Of a DNA stretch of 64,000 nt, positions 52,484-61,101 are shown piece after piece (position 1 is the first letter of the stretch; each line of letters opens with the position of its first letter). The stretch is from positions 3,348,001-3,412,000 of the forward strand of contig NZ_CP163435.1 in assembly GCF_041051975.1 (NCBI RefSeq). Direction: 5' to 3'. Below the pieces are notes generated by a model. The model made no database searches and was not told the DNA's origin. It was given only the letters and a program-made list of their open reading frames with translations. This DNA is from Streptomyces sp. R21 (lineage in GTDB: Bacteria > Actinomycetota > Actinomycetes > Streptomycetales > Streptomycetaceae). Position numbers and translations under genes: made by a program.

Positions 52484-52525
52484 AACGAGAGGGCCGGGTC
52501 CGTCATCGGACCCGGCCCTCTCGTT
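52484..52525. terminator. Strong bidirectional terminator between nucS and STAND-like gene
   Basis: Perfect inverted repeat with 19-bp arms (52484-52502 and 52507-52525), core GGGCCGGGTCCG, loop TCAT. It lies between convergent genes and can serve both. Confidence 0.93.
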
Positions 52526-52537
52526 CCTGCTGTGGTG

Positions 52538-55138
52538 TCAGATCACCGAGCCGCTGGGCGACCCGGAACCGCTCTGCGACGCGGGCGCGGAGCTGCTCTG
52601 CGGCGCACTGGCCGAGCTGCTCGCCGGGCTGCTCGACGCGGGGCCGCTCGCGGAGTCCGACGTCGACGGTGTGCCCGACGACGCCGGCGGAGTGGTCGGT
52701 GGCGTCGTGGTGGGCGGCGGAGTGGTCGTGGGCGGCGGAGTGGTCGGCGGCCTCGTCGTACTCGGCGGCGGCGTGGTCGGCGGCTTCGTCGTCGTCGGCG
52801 GCTTGGACGTGCTCGGCGGCTTCGTCGTACCGCTCGGGCTCTTGGTCCCGCTCGGGTCGTCCGAAGGCTCCGCGCTCTTCGTGGGCGTCGGGTCGTCGGA
52901 GGTGCCGTACGTGCCGTCGGGGCCCGGGTCGGTGGGCGTGCTCGACGCGCCCCCACCGCCGCCCCCGTCGCTGTCCTTCTTCGGCTTGTCCGCGCCCAGG
53001 CTGTCGTCGTCGGCGCCCTGGCTGGCCGACGGGTTGACGCCGACCTTGTCGGACGGGTTGTCGTCGTTGTTGGAGGTCATGCCGAGCCCCACCACCGTGC
53101 CGAGCACGGCGACCAGGAGGGCGCCCGCGCCGGCTGCCGCCAGGTTGCGCCGGGTGCCGCTGACCAGCCGGCCCCCGATGCCCGAGCGCCGCGGCGCGGG
53201 GCCCGGCTCGGAGCGGTTCGTGACCAGCGTCGCGGGGGCGGCGGGCGGTTCGGCGAGCGTGAACGGCGCGGGTCCGCCGAATGCGGCCGGAACGCCACCC
53301 GGGGGCGACGCCGACTCCTCGTGGCGCGCGTCGGGCATCTCCTCGCCCGCCGCGGTGCGTGCGCCGGGCAGGGCGACGGTGCCGGAGCGGTCGGTGACCA
53401 GCGCGAGGGCGCGGCGGCCGGCGACGGTGCCGCGCTTGTCGGCGAGGGCGCCGCGCAGCCCGATGGAGGCCTCCAGCTCGGCGCGGGCCCGGTCCAGCTG
53501 GCCGCCGCAGAGCGCGAGGACGCCCAGTTCGTGGTGGAAGTAGGCCTGGTCGTGGACCTCGCCGGCGAGCCGGGACGCCTCGGCGCCGGAGCGCAGCGAG
53601 CGTTCCCAGGCACTCCAGTTCAGGCCCGCGGCGAAAGCGGGCGCGGCCGTGCGGGCCAGCGCGACGGAGGGGCTCTCCTCCTCGCCGTCCAGCGGGGCGG
53701 TGGTGAGCGGCACCAGGACGCCGAGCGCGGCGAGGACGGCGTCCGCCTCGGCGCAGACCCGCTCCGGGGTGACCGACGGGTGTCCGGCCCACCAGGTGTA
53801 GTGCCGGGCGGCGGTGAGCGCGCGGTCCTCGACGTCGTCCGTGTATCCGGCGGCCTCCAGCTGGGCCTGCACACCGGCGGCGAGCCGGTAGCGGGAGCCG
53901 ACCGGCGAGACCAGCGCGCAGCTCGCGAGTTCGGCGAGGGCGGCGTCCGCGTGGGTGTCGCCGACCAGCGCGGGCAGGTGCGCCTGGTGGGGCACCTCTC
54001 CGCCCAGGGCGACCGCGAACCGCAGGGTGGCGCGCGCCGACTCGCTGAGCCGGGACGCCAGCAGCGAGGCGGGAGCGGCGCCCTCGGCGAGCGAGGGCAG
54101 CGGTATCTCGTCCTCGGCGTCGAAGGGCGCGTCGACGGGCCCCTCGGTGGCCGTGCCTATGGAGGTGTCGATGGTCGACGGGCCGACGGGCGCGTCCCCG
54201 ACGTACCCGAACTCGTCGAAGGCGCTCGGGTCGGCGCGCATCTGGTCGCGCTGCCGCAGCAGCGCCCCGGCCTGCACGAAGCGCAGCGGGAGCCCCTCGG
54301 ACTCGAACCAGAGGTCGCCCGCCCAGTTCGACTCGTCCTCGGTGAGCACGCGTCCGACGGCGCGCTCCAGGAGCTCCAGGCCGCCGCTGCGGTCGAGCCC
54401 GCCGAGGAAGACCTCTTCGAGGAGCGAGTCGGTGGACGGCGCGGGAACGTCGGGCGTGGCGGCGATCAGGAAGGCGCACTCGGGGGTCGCGTCGAGCAGC
54501 TCGTCGAGCGCGGCGCCGCCGAACTCGATGTCGTCGAGGACGACGACCGCGCCGATCTCGTGGACGAGCTGGAGCAGTTCGTCCCGTTCCGGGCGGTACA
54601 GCGGCGCGTTGTAGACGGCGGCGAAGAGGTCGTGCAGCAGGTCGTTCGCGGTGCGCCGGTACCCGGACAGGCGTACGACACCGTCGGGCGCGAGGTCCGC
54701 GCAGTCGTCGGCGACGGCGTCCAGGAGCACCGTGCGGCCGGAGCCGGCGGGCCCGGTCAGCCGTACGGAACGGCCGCGCGCGAGAAGGCGTACGAGCCGC
54801 TCGCGCTCGTCCTGGCGGTCCAGGAGCGGCAGTCGGGGTGCCGGCACGCCCGGCGGTACGGGCGGCTGGGTCGCGCGGCCCAGCTCGGTGCGTTCGGCGG
54901 CGCTGTGTTTGACCGGCCGCGGGGGCCGCTCACCCGGCGGGCAGACCTCGATCTCGCTGCCGTCGACGGGGTTGACGGTCAGCAGGAAGTCGCCCGAGAC
55001 GAGCTGGACGGTGCGGGCGAGTGCCGGTGTGTGCTGGCCGAAGTCGGATGTCAGGTTTTCCCGCGGCGGACGCGAGCGAGGCGCCTGGCCGTCGTCGTCA
55101 TGGCCGTACTCTTCGGGTCCCCGGTTGTTCGGGTCCAT
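52538..55138 (-). CDS. STAND-like ATPase with membrane anchor and Pro/Thr-rich tail
   Basis: 866 aa. N-terminal ~100 residues include a short beta segment (TVQLVSGDFLLTVNPVDGSE). A P-loop-like ATPase follows: GPAGSGRTVLLDAVADD has Arg135 where Walker A Lys is expected, and Walker B is AVVVLDDI. A helical, TPR-like middle (residues ~395-560; YFHHELGVLALCGGQLDRAR) ends in a single membrane helix about 665-690 (AAAGAGALLVAVLGTVVGLG). The ~170-residue extracytoplasmic tail is Ser/Thr/Pro (TTTKPPTTPPPST). ATG 55138 is preferred (TAGGAAC upstream). Membrane-linked signalling is inferred. Confidence 0.8.
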   Translation of the reverse strand: MDPNNRGPEEYGHDDDGQAPRSRPPRENLTSDFGQHTPALARTVQLVSGDFLLTVNPVDGSEIEVCPPGERPPRPVKHSAAERTELGRATQPPVPPGVPAPRLPLLDRQDERERLVRLLARGRSVRLTGPAGSGRTVLLDAVADDCADLAPDGVVRLSGYRRTANDLLHDLFAAVYNAPLYRPERDELLQLVHEIGAVVVLDDIEFGGAALDELLDATPECAFLIAATPDVPAPSTDSLLEEVFLGGLDRSGGLELLERAVGRVLTEDESNWAGDLWFESEGLPLRFVQAGALLRQRDQMRADPSAFDEFGYVGDAPVGPSTIDTSIGTATEGPVDAPFDAEDEIPLPSLAEGAAPASLLASRLSESARATLRFAVALGGEVPHQAHLPALVGDTHADAALAELASCALVSPVGSRYRLAAGVQAQLEAAGYTDDVEDRALTAARHYTWWAGHPSVTPERVCAEADAVLAALGVLVPLTTAPLDGEEESPSVALARTAAPAFAAGLNWSAWERSLRSGAEASRLAGEVHDQAYFHHELGVLALCGGQLDRARAELEASIGLRGALADKRGTVAGRRALALVTDRSGTVALPGARTAAGEEMPDARHEESASPPGGVPAAFGGPAPFTLAEPPAAPATLVTNRSEPGPAPRRSGIGGRLVSGTRRNLAAAGAGALLVAVLGTVVGLGMTSNNDDNPSDKVGVNPSASQGADDDSLGADKPKKDSDGGGGGGASSTPTDPGPDGTYGTSDDPTPTKSAEPSDDPSGTKSPSGTTKPPSTSKPPTTTKPPTTPPPSTTRPPTTPPPTTTPPPTTTPPTTPPASSGTPSTSDSASGPASSSPASSSASAPQSSSAPASQSGSGSPSGSVI

Positions 55139-55415
55139 GTTCCTAGCCCCCCAAAAGCGTCGCGTGCGGATCCTGTCGCCGGGCGTCCGGCGGCAGGGCT
55201 GTGGCCCCTCCCGGCCTTGCTGCACACTGCGCTGTCGCTTCTGGTCCGGTGCCCGCTCAAGGGTTGTCGGGCGGCGGGCAGCCGAACCCTAAACCTTCGC
55301 ACAGTATCTCCGACAGGCCGGGGTACCGCGCCGTCCGAGACGTCACAGCTTCGTGAGGATTGTGCGCGCAGCGCCGTTCACCCCCAGGTCACCAGGGTCT
55401 CCCCCGGCCCTCGGC

Positions 55416-55739
55416 TCACACCCGGGGCAGTGACTCCACGCCGATGCCGCCCTCGATCGCCAGGATCCGGTGCAGCCGGGTGGCGACCAACAGGCGCTGC
55501 ATCTGCGGCGGTACGTCGCGCAGCACGAGCCGTCGGCCGCACCGCCCGGCCCGCCGGTGGGCCCCCATGATCACACCGAGGCCGGTGGCGTCCCAGGAGT
55601 CCAGCTCGGACAGGTCGAGCACCAGGTCGCCGGCTCCGTCGTCGACGGCCGTGTGCAGGACCGTACGGGCGTCCGCCGCGCTGCGGACGTCGAGGCGGCC
55701 CCCGACGACCAGCTCGACGTGGTCGCCCCTGATGTACAT
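55416..55739 (-). CDS. STAS-domain anti-sigma factor antagonist-like protein
   Basis: 107 aa. SpoIIAA/BldG-like fold: HVELVVGGRLDVRSAADART, LVLDLSELDSWDATGLGVIM, HRRAGRCGRRLVLRDVPPQM. The phosphorylated site normally reads DSSGLG; here it is DATGLG, so Thr replaces Ser and phosphorylation by a partner kinase is still possible. No matching RsbW-type gene is adjacent. Start ATG 55739. Confidence 0.88.
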   Translation of the reverse strand: MYIRGDHVELVVGGRLDVRSAADARTVLHTAVDDGAGDLVLDLSELDSWDATGLGVIMGAHRRAGRCGRRLVLRDVPPQMQRLLVATRLHRILAIEGGIGVESLPRV

Positions 55740-55904
55740 ATGCGCTCCCCGAGAGTGCGTCTCTTACTCCGCGTTCGTCTGCCTGAACCGACTGATCCGG
55801 TTGATGCAACCTCTGACTGTCCGAGACCCTCAGAGGTTGCCGTCTGTAAGCGAACCGATACCCAATTCACCCCGAGGGGTGATGCCTCCGGGGACCGTGC
55901 GGTT

Positions 55905-56753
55905 TCAGTGCTTGTAGAAGCCCTGCCCGCTCTTGCGGCCGATGTCACCGGCGTCCACCATCCGGCGCATCAGCTCCGGCGGGGCGAACTTCTCGTCCTG
56001 GGTCTCGGTGTAGATGTTGCTCGTGGCGTGCAGCAGGATGTCGACGCCGGTCAGGTCCGCCGTGGCCAGCGGTCCCATCGCGTGGCCGAAGCCCAGCTTG
56101 CAGGCGAGGTCGATGTCCTCGGCGCTCGCCACGCCCGACTCGTACAGCTTCGTCGCCTCGACGACCAGCGCCGAGATGAGGCGGGTGGTGACGAACCCCG
56201 CCACGTCCCTGTTCACCACGATGCAGGTCTTGCCGACGGACTCGGCGAACTCCCGGGCGGTGGCGAGGGCTTCGTCGCTGGTCTTGTAGCCGCGGACCAG
56301 CTCGACGAGCTGCATCATCGGGACCGGCGAGAAGAAGTGCACGCCGACGACCCGCTCGGGGCGCTCGGTGGCCGCCGCGATCTTGGTGATCGGGATGGCG
56401 GAGGTGTTGGAGGCGAGTACGGCGTCCTCGCGGACGATCTTGTCGAGCGCCCGGAAGATCTCGTGCTTGACCTCGAGCTTCTCGAAGACGGCCTCGACGA
56501 CGATGTCGGCGTCGGCGGCCGCGTCCAGGTCGGTCGTGGCGGTGATGCGCGCGAGAGCGGCGTCCGCGTCGGCGCCTTCGAGCTTGCCCTTGCTCACGAA
56601 CTTGTCGTACGAGGCCTTGATGCCGTCGAGGCCGCGGTTCAGCGCTTCGTCGGTGACATCGCGCAGAACGACGTCCCAGCCCGCCTGGGCGGATACCTGG
56701 GCAATTCCGGACCCCATGAGTCCGGCCCCGATGACGGCGAGCTTCCGTGCCAC
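55905..56753 (-). CDS. 3-hydroxybutyryl-CoA dehydrogenase
   Basis: 282 aa. Rossmann NAD-binding GAGLMGSGIAQ, VEAVFEKLEVK, SNTSAIPITKIA, HFFSPVPMMQLVEL with the catalytic His/Glu, NRDVAGFVTTRL and GFYKH at the end. It reduces acetoacetyl-CoA or oxidises 3-hydroxybutyryl-CoA in C4 metabolism, alongside the thiolase at 36209-37411. GTG 56753 is the start. Confidence 0.94.
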   Translation of the reverse strand: MARKLAVIGAGLMGSGIAQVSAQAGWDVVLRDVTDEALNRGLDGIKASYDKFVSKGKLEGADADAALARITATTDLDAAADADIVVEAVFEKLEVKHEIFRALDKIVREDAVLASNTSAIPITKIAAATERPERVVGVHFFSPVPMMQLVELVRGYKTSDEALATAREFAESVGKTCIVVNRDVAGFVTTRLISALVVEATKLYESGVASAEDIDLACKLGFGHAMGPLATADLTGVDILLHATSNIYTETQDEKFAPPELMRRMVDAGDIGRKSGQGFYKH

Positions 56754-56878
56754 TGTGCGACTCCCCTGACGCTCTGCTGATGACTGCCTCTCGGGCGGAC
56801 ACTAGCGCTCGTGAGGTGCTGTGTGACCGGTAAGTAATGCGCGTCACGTCTCAACTGACGGACATCACACCGGATGGC

Positions 56879-57529
56879 TCACCCCGCGTCCCGCACCGCG
56901 TAGTTGAGGACCTTCTCGCTCAGCAGCCCCTCCATGTCGTCGAGGAGCACAAGCACCTCGCGCGACACTTCTCCCGGTTCGCGGCCGGCCATCATCTCGC
57001 GTCCGATGGTGGCCATGACGGTCTGGTGGACCCAGTTGATCTGGCCGGCGATCAGCGTGGGCATCGGGTCGTCGGCGGGGGCGCCGGTCTCCTCGCGCAG
57101 CGCCTCCTCCAGGTTGTCCACGACCTCCTGACCGATGGCCCACAGCCGGGAGCGGAGCGCGGGTGCTTCGTGGATGACGTGCATGAAGCGGGCGTAGCCC
57201 TCCATCAGTCCGATCCGGGGCGAGACCGCCTCGGCCTCCTCACGGATCTCGCGCAGCACGGCGGCGGCTGCCGACTCGCCCTTGGCGCGGCCTCGCACCC
57301 ACCGGGCGAGGCGGTCGATGACGCCCCTGGAGCGGTCGAGGAAGAGGTCCTCCTTGGCGGGGAAGTAGTTGTAGACGGTGTTGACGGAGACGTCGGCCGC
57401 CTCGGCGATCTCGGCGATCGTCACCGCGTCGAAGCCGCGTTCCAGGAACAGTCCCGTGGCCACATCCGAGATGTACTGCCGGGTCTGCCGCTTCTTCCGC
57501 TCCCTGAGCCCCTCTGCCATGCGGTCCAT
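56879..57529 (-). CDS. TetR-family regulator, divergent from an ABC exporter
   Basis: 216 aa. TetR DNA-binding domain (RERKKRQTRQYISDVATGLF, VTIAEIAEAADVSVNTVYNY) and a ligand domain ending GLLSEKVLNYAVRD. Starts are ATG 57529 or 57520. It is divergent from an ABC ATPase gene; the intergenic region holds inverted repeats. Repression of the exporter is the expected arrangement. Confidence 0.9.
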   Translation of the reverse strand: MDRMAEGLRERKKRQTRQYISDVATGLFLERGFDAVTIAEIAEAADVSVNTVYNYFPAKEDLFLDRSRGVIDRLARWVRGRAKGESAAAAVLREIREEAEAVSPRIGLMEGYARFMHVIHEAPALRSRLWAIGQEVVDNLEEALREETGAPADDPMPTLIAGQINWVHQTVMATIGREMMAGREPGEVSREVLVLLDDMEGLLSEKVLNYAVRDAG

Positions 57530-57548
57530 CGTAGCTTCGCTGGACTTG

Positions 57549-57600
57549 CTGAAATATTGGTGATACCCAAACTTTTGGTGTCATTGCAATTTTTCAGCGT
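57549..57600. promoter_or_regulatory. Operator-like region between tetR and ABC exporter
   Basis: AT-rich for this chromosome. CCAAA-CT-TTTGG (57567-57578) is a perfect inverted repeat; GCTGAAATATT and AATTTTTCAGC (about 57548 and 57588) are near-perfect outer arms. A ligand-responsive TetR site controlling both genes is likely. Confidence 0.55.
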
Positions 57601-57619
57601 CTCTGTTTTTCTGGAGCGC

Positions 57620-58402
57620 ATGGCAATCATCAGTACGGCCGGACTGGCCCGTACCTTCCAGACCGGACGCGGCCCCGTGGAGGCGGTACGCGGCATCGAC
57701 CTGACCGTCCGCCCGGGCGAGATCCTCGGCTTCCTCGGCCCGAACGGGGCGGGCAAGACCACCACCCTCCGGATGCTCACCACGCTGCTCGCGCCGACCG
57801 GCGGCGCGGCCACCGTCGCGGGCTGCGACCTGGTCCGCGATCCGGCCGGGGTACGGCGCGCCTGCGGCTATGTGGCGCAGTCCGGCGGCGTCGACCCGAG
57901 CGTGAGCGTCCGCGAGGAACTGGTCACGCAGGGGCGGCTGTACCGCCTGACGAAGCCCCAGGCGATCGAACGCGCCGCGGAGTTGGCGCACGATCTGGGC
58001 CTCACCGAGCTGCTCGACCGCCGGACGTCCGCGCTCTCCGGCGGCCAACGGCGCCGCCTCGACATCGCGATGGGCCTGACACACGGCCCCCAGGTGCTCT
58101 TCCTCGACGAGCCGACGACCGGCCTGGACCCGGCGAGCCGCGCCGACCTCTGGGACCTGGTCCGCCGGCTGCGCACCGAGCACGGCACGACGGTCTTCCT
58201 CACCACGCACTACCTCGACGAGGCCGACGCGCTCTCCGACCGGCTCGTCATCGTCGACCGCGGTGTCGTGGTCGCCGAGGGCACACCGAGCGCGCTGAAG
58301 CTGGCGCACGGCGGCTCCATCGACGCGACGCTCCAGGACACGTTCCTCGCGATCACCGGCCGCGGCCCGTCGCCGGCCGACTCCACTCCCGTAGCCGTAT
58401 AG
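57620..58402 (+). CDS. ABC transporter ATP-binding protein (DrrA-like)
   Basis: 260 aa. Walker A GPNGAGKTT, GYVAQSGGVDP, signature ALSGGQRRRLDIAMG, Walker B VLFLDEPTTGLDP and TTHYLDEADALSD. This daunorubicin-exporter (DrrA-like) pattern suggests drug or lipid export. GGAG precedes ATG 57620. The permease lies 41 bp downstream. Regulated by the divergent TetR, by inference. Confidence 0.93.
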   Translation: MAIISTAGLARTFQTGRGPVEAVRGIDLTVRPGEILGFLGPNGAGKTTTLRMLTTLLAPTGGAATVAGCDLVRDPAGVRRACGYVAQSGGVDPSVSVREELVTQGRLYRLTKPQAIERAAELAHDLGLTELLDRRTSALSGGQRRRLDIAMGLTHGPQVLFLDEPTTGLDPASRADLWDLVRRLRTEHGTTVFLTTHYLDEADALSDRLVIVDRGVVVAEGTPSALKLAHGGSIDATLQDTFLAITGRGPSPADSTPVAV

Positions 58403-58427
58403 CCGTACCCCTAGCCATATAGCCGTA
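58392..58427 (+). repeat. Four 8-bp TAGCCGTA repeats between ABC genes
   Basis: TAGCCGTA at 58392 and 58400, TAGCCATA at 58412 and TAGCCGTA at 58420. The second contains the ATPase stop TAG. Small slipped-strand type duplication. Confidence 0.75.
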
Positions 58428-58443
58428 GAGGAACCCCCACGAG

Positions 58444-59193
58444 ATGCTTCTTCACGACACCGCGCTGATCTTCGGGCGCTACGCCCGCCAGACCCTGCGC
58501 TCCCGCTTCGCGATGCTCTTCGGCGTGCTGATGCCGCTGCTGTACCTGCTCTTCTTCGGCCCGCTGCTGACCGACCTGCCGCTCGGCTCGCAGGGCAGCT
58601 CCTGGCAACTGCTCGTGCCCGGACTGCTGCTCCAACTCGGCCTGTTCGGGGCGTCGTTCGCGGGCTTCACGCTGATCATGGAGCAGAACCAGGGTGTGTT
58701 CGAGCGGATGCGGGTCACCCCCGTGAGCCGGCTGGCCCTGTTGCTCGGGCGTGTCCTGCGCGACGCCTCGGTCTTCGTCTTCCAGTCGGTGCTGCTGGTC
58801 CTGGCCGCGCTGGCGATGGGCCTGCGCGCGCCGCTGGCCGGCGTCCTCATCGGCTTCGCCTTCGTCGGCCTGCTGACGGTCTCGCTCGCCTCACTGTCGT
58901 ACGCGCTGGCCATGAAGGTCCGTACGCCGCAGGAGTTCGGCCCCGCCGTCAACGCCCTGACCATGCCGTCGATGCTCCTGTCGGGCCTGATGCTCCCGAT
59001 GGCACTCGGCCCCGGCTGGCTGGACGTCCTCTCGCACTTCATGCCGTTCCGCTATCTGGTCGACGCGATGCGGGACGCGTACGTCGGCCACTACGCGACG
59101 GCGTCGATGCTGTACGGCGTCCTGGTCGCCGCCTCTCTCGCGGGACTCGCCGTGACAGTGGGCACACGTGTGTTCCGCAGGGCCGGAGCGTAA
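58444..59193 (+). CDS. ABC-2 type permease (DrrB-like)
   Basis: 249 aa, about six membrane segments: FAMLFGVLMPLLYLLFFGPL, LLVPGLLLQLGLFGASFAGF, then the ABC-2 motif ERMRVTPVSRLALLLGRVLR, ASVFVFQSVLLVLAALAMG and MPSMLLSGLMLPM. Partner of the DrrA-like ATPase. GAGGAAC precedes ATG 58444. Probably a drug exporter. Confidence 0.92.
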   Translation: MLLHDTALIFGRYARQTLRSRFAMLFGVLMPLLYLLFFGPLLTDLPLGSQGSSWQLLVPGLLLQLGLFGASFAGFTLIMEQNQGVFERMRVTPVSRLALLLGRVLRDASVFVFQSVLLVLAALAMGLRAPLAGVLIGFAFVGLLTVSLASLSYALAMKVRTPQEFGPAVNALTMPSMLLSGLMLPMALGPGWLDVLSHFMPFRYLVDAMRDAYVGHYATASMLYGVLVAASLAGLAVTVGTRVFRRAGA

Positions 59194-59206
59194 CTACGCT
59201 GGTCGC

Positions 59207-59779
59207 ATGGTCAATCTGACGCGCATCTACACCAGGACCGGCGACCAGGGCACCACCGCCCTCGGGGACATGAGCCGGGTCGCCAAGACCGATCTGCGGA
59301 TCTCGGCGTACGCCGACGCCAACGAGGCGAACGCCGTGATCGGCACCGCGGTCGCGCTCGGCGGGCTCGACGAGGAGGTCGTCAAGGTCCTCACCCGCGT
59401 GCAGAACGACCTGTTCGACGTGGGCGCGGACCTGTCGACCCCGGTCGTGGAGAACCCCGAGTACCCGCCGCTGCGCGTGGAGCAGTTCTACATCGACAAG
59501 CTGGAGGCGGACTGCGACCGCTTCAACGAGCAGCTGGAGAAGCTCCGCTCCTTCATCCTGCCCGGCGGCACCACCGGCGCGGCCCTGCTGCACCAGGCGT
59601 GCACGGTCGTACGGCGCGCGGAGCGCTCGACGTGGGCGGCCCTGGACGCACACGGCGAGGCGATGAACCCGCTGACAGCCACCTACCTCAACCGCCTGTC
59701 CGACCTGCTGTTCATCCTTGCCCGTACGGCCAACAAGGAAGTCGGGGACGTGCTGTGGGTCCCGGGCGGGGAGCGCTGA
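59207..59779 (+). CDS. Cob(I)alamin adenosyltransferase, PduO type
   Basis: 190 aa. YTRTGDQGTTALGDMSRVAK, then RISAYADANEANAVIG, ILPGGTTGAALLHQACTVVR and LNRLSDLLFILAR. It makes adenosylcobalamin from ATP and cob(I)alamin, the cofactor of the IcmA encoded here. TACGCT six bases before the ATG is consistent with a leaderless transcript. Confidence 0.93.
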   Translation: MVNLTRIYTRTGDQGTTALGDMSRVAKTDLRISAYADANEANAVIGTAVALGGLDEEVVKVLTRVQNDLFDVGADLSTPVVENPEYPPLRVEQFYIDKLEADCDRFNEQLEKLRSFILPGGTTGAALLHQACTVVRRAERSTWAALDAHGEAMNPLTATYLNRLSDLLFILARTANKEVGDVLWVPGGER

Positions 59780-59928
59780 GGCGGGGCCCGCTTCGGGTTT
59801 CCGGCCTCGCGGCGGGCCCGGTCGCCCGCGTCGTCGCCAATACCGAGGTCGCGGTACATCGAAAGATGCACTCCGGGACCGTTCTCCCGGATCAGGCGGG
59901 TGGGGTGTACGCCGTGTTGGATGGAGCC

Positions 59929-61101
59929 ATGGCCGCCCGACTCCCCCGCCCGCACCGCGACGACGTACGCATCGCGCTCGGCGGACTGCTCGGCGGGCTC
60001 GTGCTGTGGGGCGTGGGGCTCTACAGCCGTACGCCGGACGACCCGATCTCCCTCGTCGACGCGGGCTGGGCGGTGCTCGTCCCGCTGGTCGTGATGGCCG
60101 GCTGCGAGCTGCTGCGCCGCACCCGGCCGCGGACCGCCCTGATCATCGGCACCCTCACCCTGACCGCCGATCAGCTGACCCGCGGCAGCCTGGCCACCGT
60201 CGTGATGTTCACCGACCTGGTGTACGCGGCCGTGCTGTACGGCTCGGCCGGGGCCGCCCGGCGCATCCCCTGGATCACCGGTCTCATCACGGTGATCGCG
60301 ACCGTCTGGCCCGTAGCGGCGTGGCAGAAGCCGGAGGGTCTGCTGATCGGGGCGTTCACCGGCCTGGTGACCTTCACCCCCGCCGCCACCGGCTGGATCG
60401 TGCGCAACCACCGCGACACCGCGGCCGCCGAGCGGTTGCGCGCCGAGCAGACCGCGCTCCTCGCCGAGATGGACCGCACCCAGGCCGTGGCCGCCGAACG
60501 CGCCCGGATGGCCAGGGAGTTGCACGACATGGTCGCCAACCACCTGTCCGCGATCGCCATCCACTCCACGGCCGCGCTGTCGATCGACGACCCGAAGACG
60601 TCCAGGGACGCCCTCGCCGTCATCCGCGAGAACAGCGTCGACGGGCTCGCCGAGATGCGGCGGCTGATCGGGATCCTGCGCGACGGGAGCGGCGACCGCG
60701 AACCGGCCGCGACCCCGACCCTGGACGGTCTCGCGACCCTGGTCGACGGCGCCCGCGCCAACGGCCTCGACGTACACCTCGACACCGATCACGGCCAGGT
60801 TCCCGCCCCCGTCGAACTCGCCGCCTACCGGATCGTCCAGGAATCCCTGACCAATGCCCTCAAACACGCCGGGCCGGGCCGCGTCACGGTCGCCCTCGCC
60901 CAGCGGGAGAGCGTGCTCGACGTCCGCGTCACCAGCCCGTACGGCCACCGGGGCGCCCCACGCGCCCCCGGGTCCGGCGCCGGTCTGGTCGGCATGCGGG
61001 AGCGTGCCGCCCTGCTCGGCGGCACCTTCGCCGCCGGTCGCGACGGCGCGCTCTGGGCCGTACGAGCCACCCTCCCCCTGACCGAAGGAGCAGCCGCGTG
61101 A
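59929..61101 (+). CDS. Sensor histidine kinase (NarL-type partner)
   Basis: 390 aa. Four or five membrane segments at the N-terminus (ALGGLLGGLVLWGVGLYS, AVLVPLVVMAGCELLR, LATVVMFTDLVYAAVLYG, ITGLITVIATVWPVAAW), a coiled linker, then the HisKA_3 box RARMARELHDMVANHLSAI with His199 as phosphoacceptor, and an ATPase domain (AAYRIVQESLTNALKHAGPG, GLVGMRERAALLGG). ATG 59929 is used; GTG 59914 and ATG 59866 are possible. The stop overlaps the response regulator start (GTGA). Confidence 0.92.
   Translation: MAARLPRPHRDDVRIALGGLLGGLVLWGVGLYSRTPDDPISLVDAGWAVLVPLVVMAGCELLRRTRPRTALIIGTLTLTADQLTRGSLATVVMFTDLVYAAVLYGSAGAARRIPWITGLITVIATVWPVAAWQKPEGLLIGAFTGLVTFTPAATGWIVRNHRDTAAAERLRAEQTALLAEMDRTQAVAAERARMARELHDMVANHLSAIAIHSTAALSIDDPKTSRDALAVIRENSVDGLAEMRRLIGILRDGSGDREPAATPTLDGLATLVDGARANGLDVHLDTDHGQVPAPVELAAYRIVQESLTNALKHAGPGRVTVALAQRESVLDVRVTSPYGHRGAPRAPGSGAGLVGMRERAALLGGTFAAGRDGALWAVRATLPLTEGAAA

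Noticed and set aside
52532..55570. 1012-codon frame opposite the STAND-like gene
   Set aside because: Arg/Gly/Ala-rich shadow of the sense gene, with no recognisable domain.
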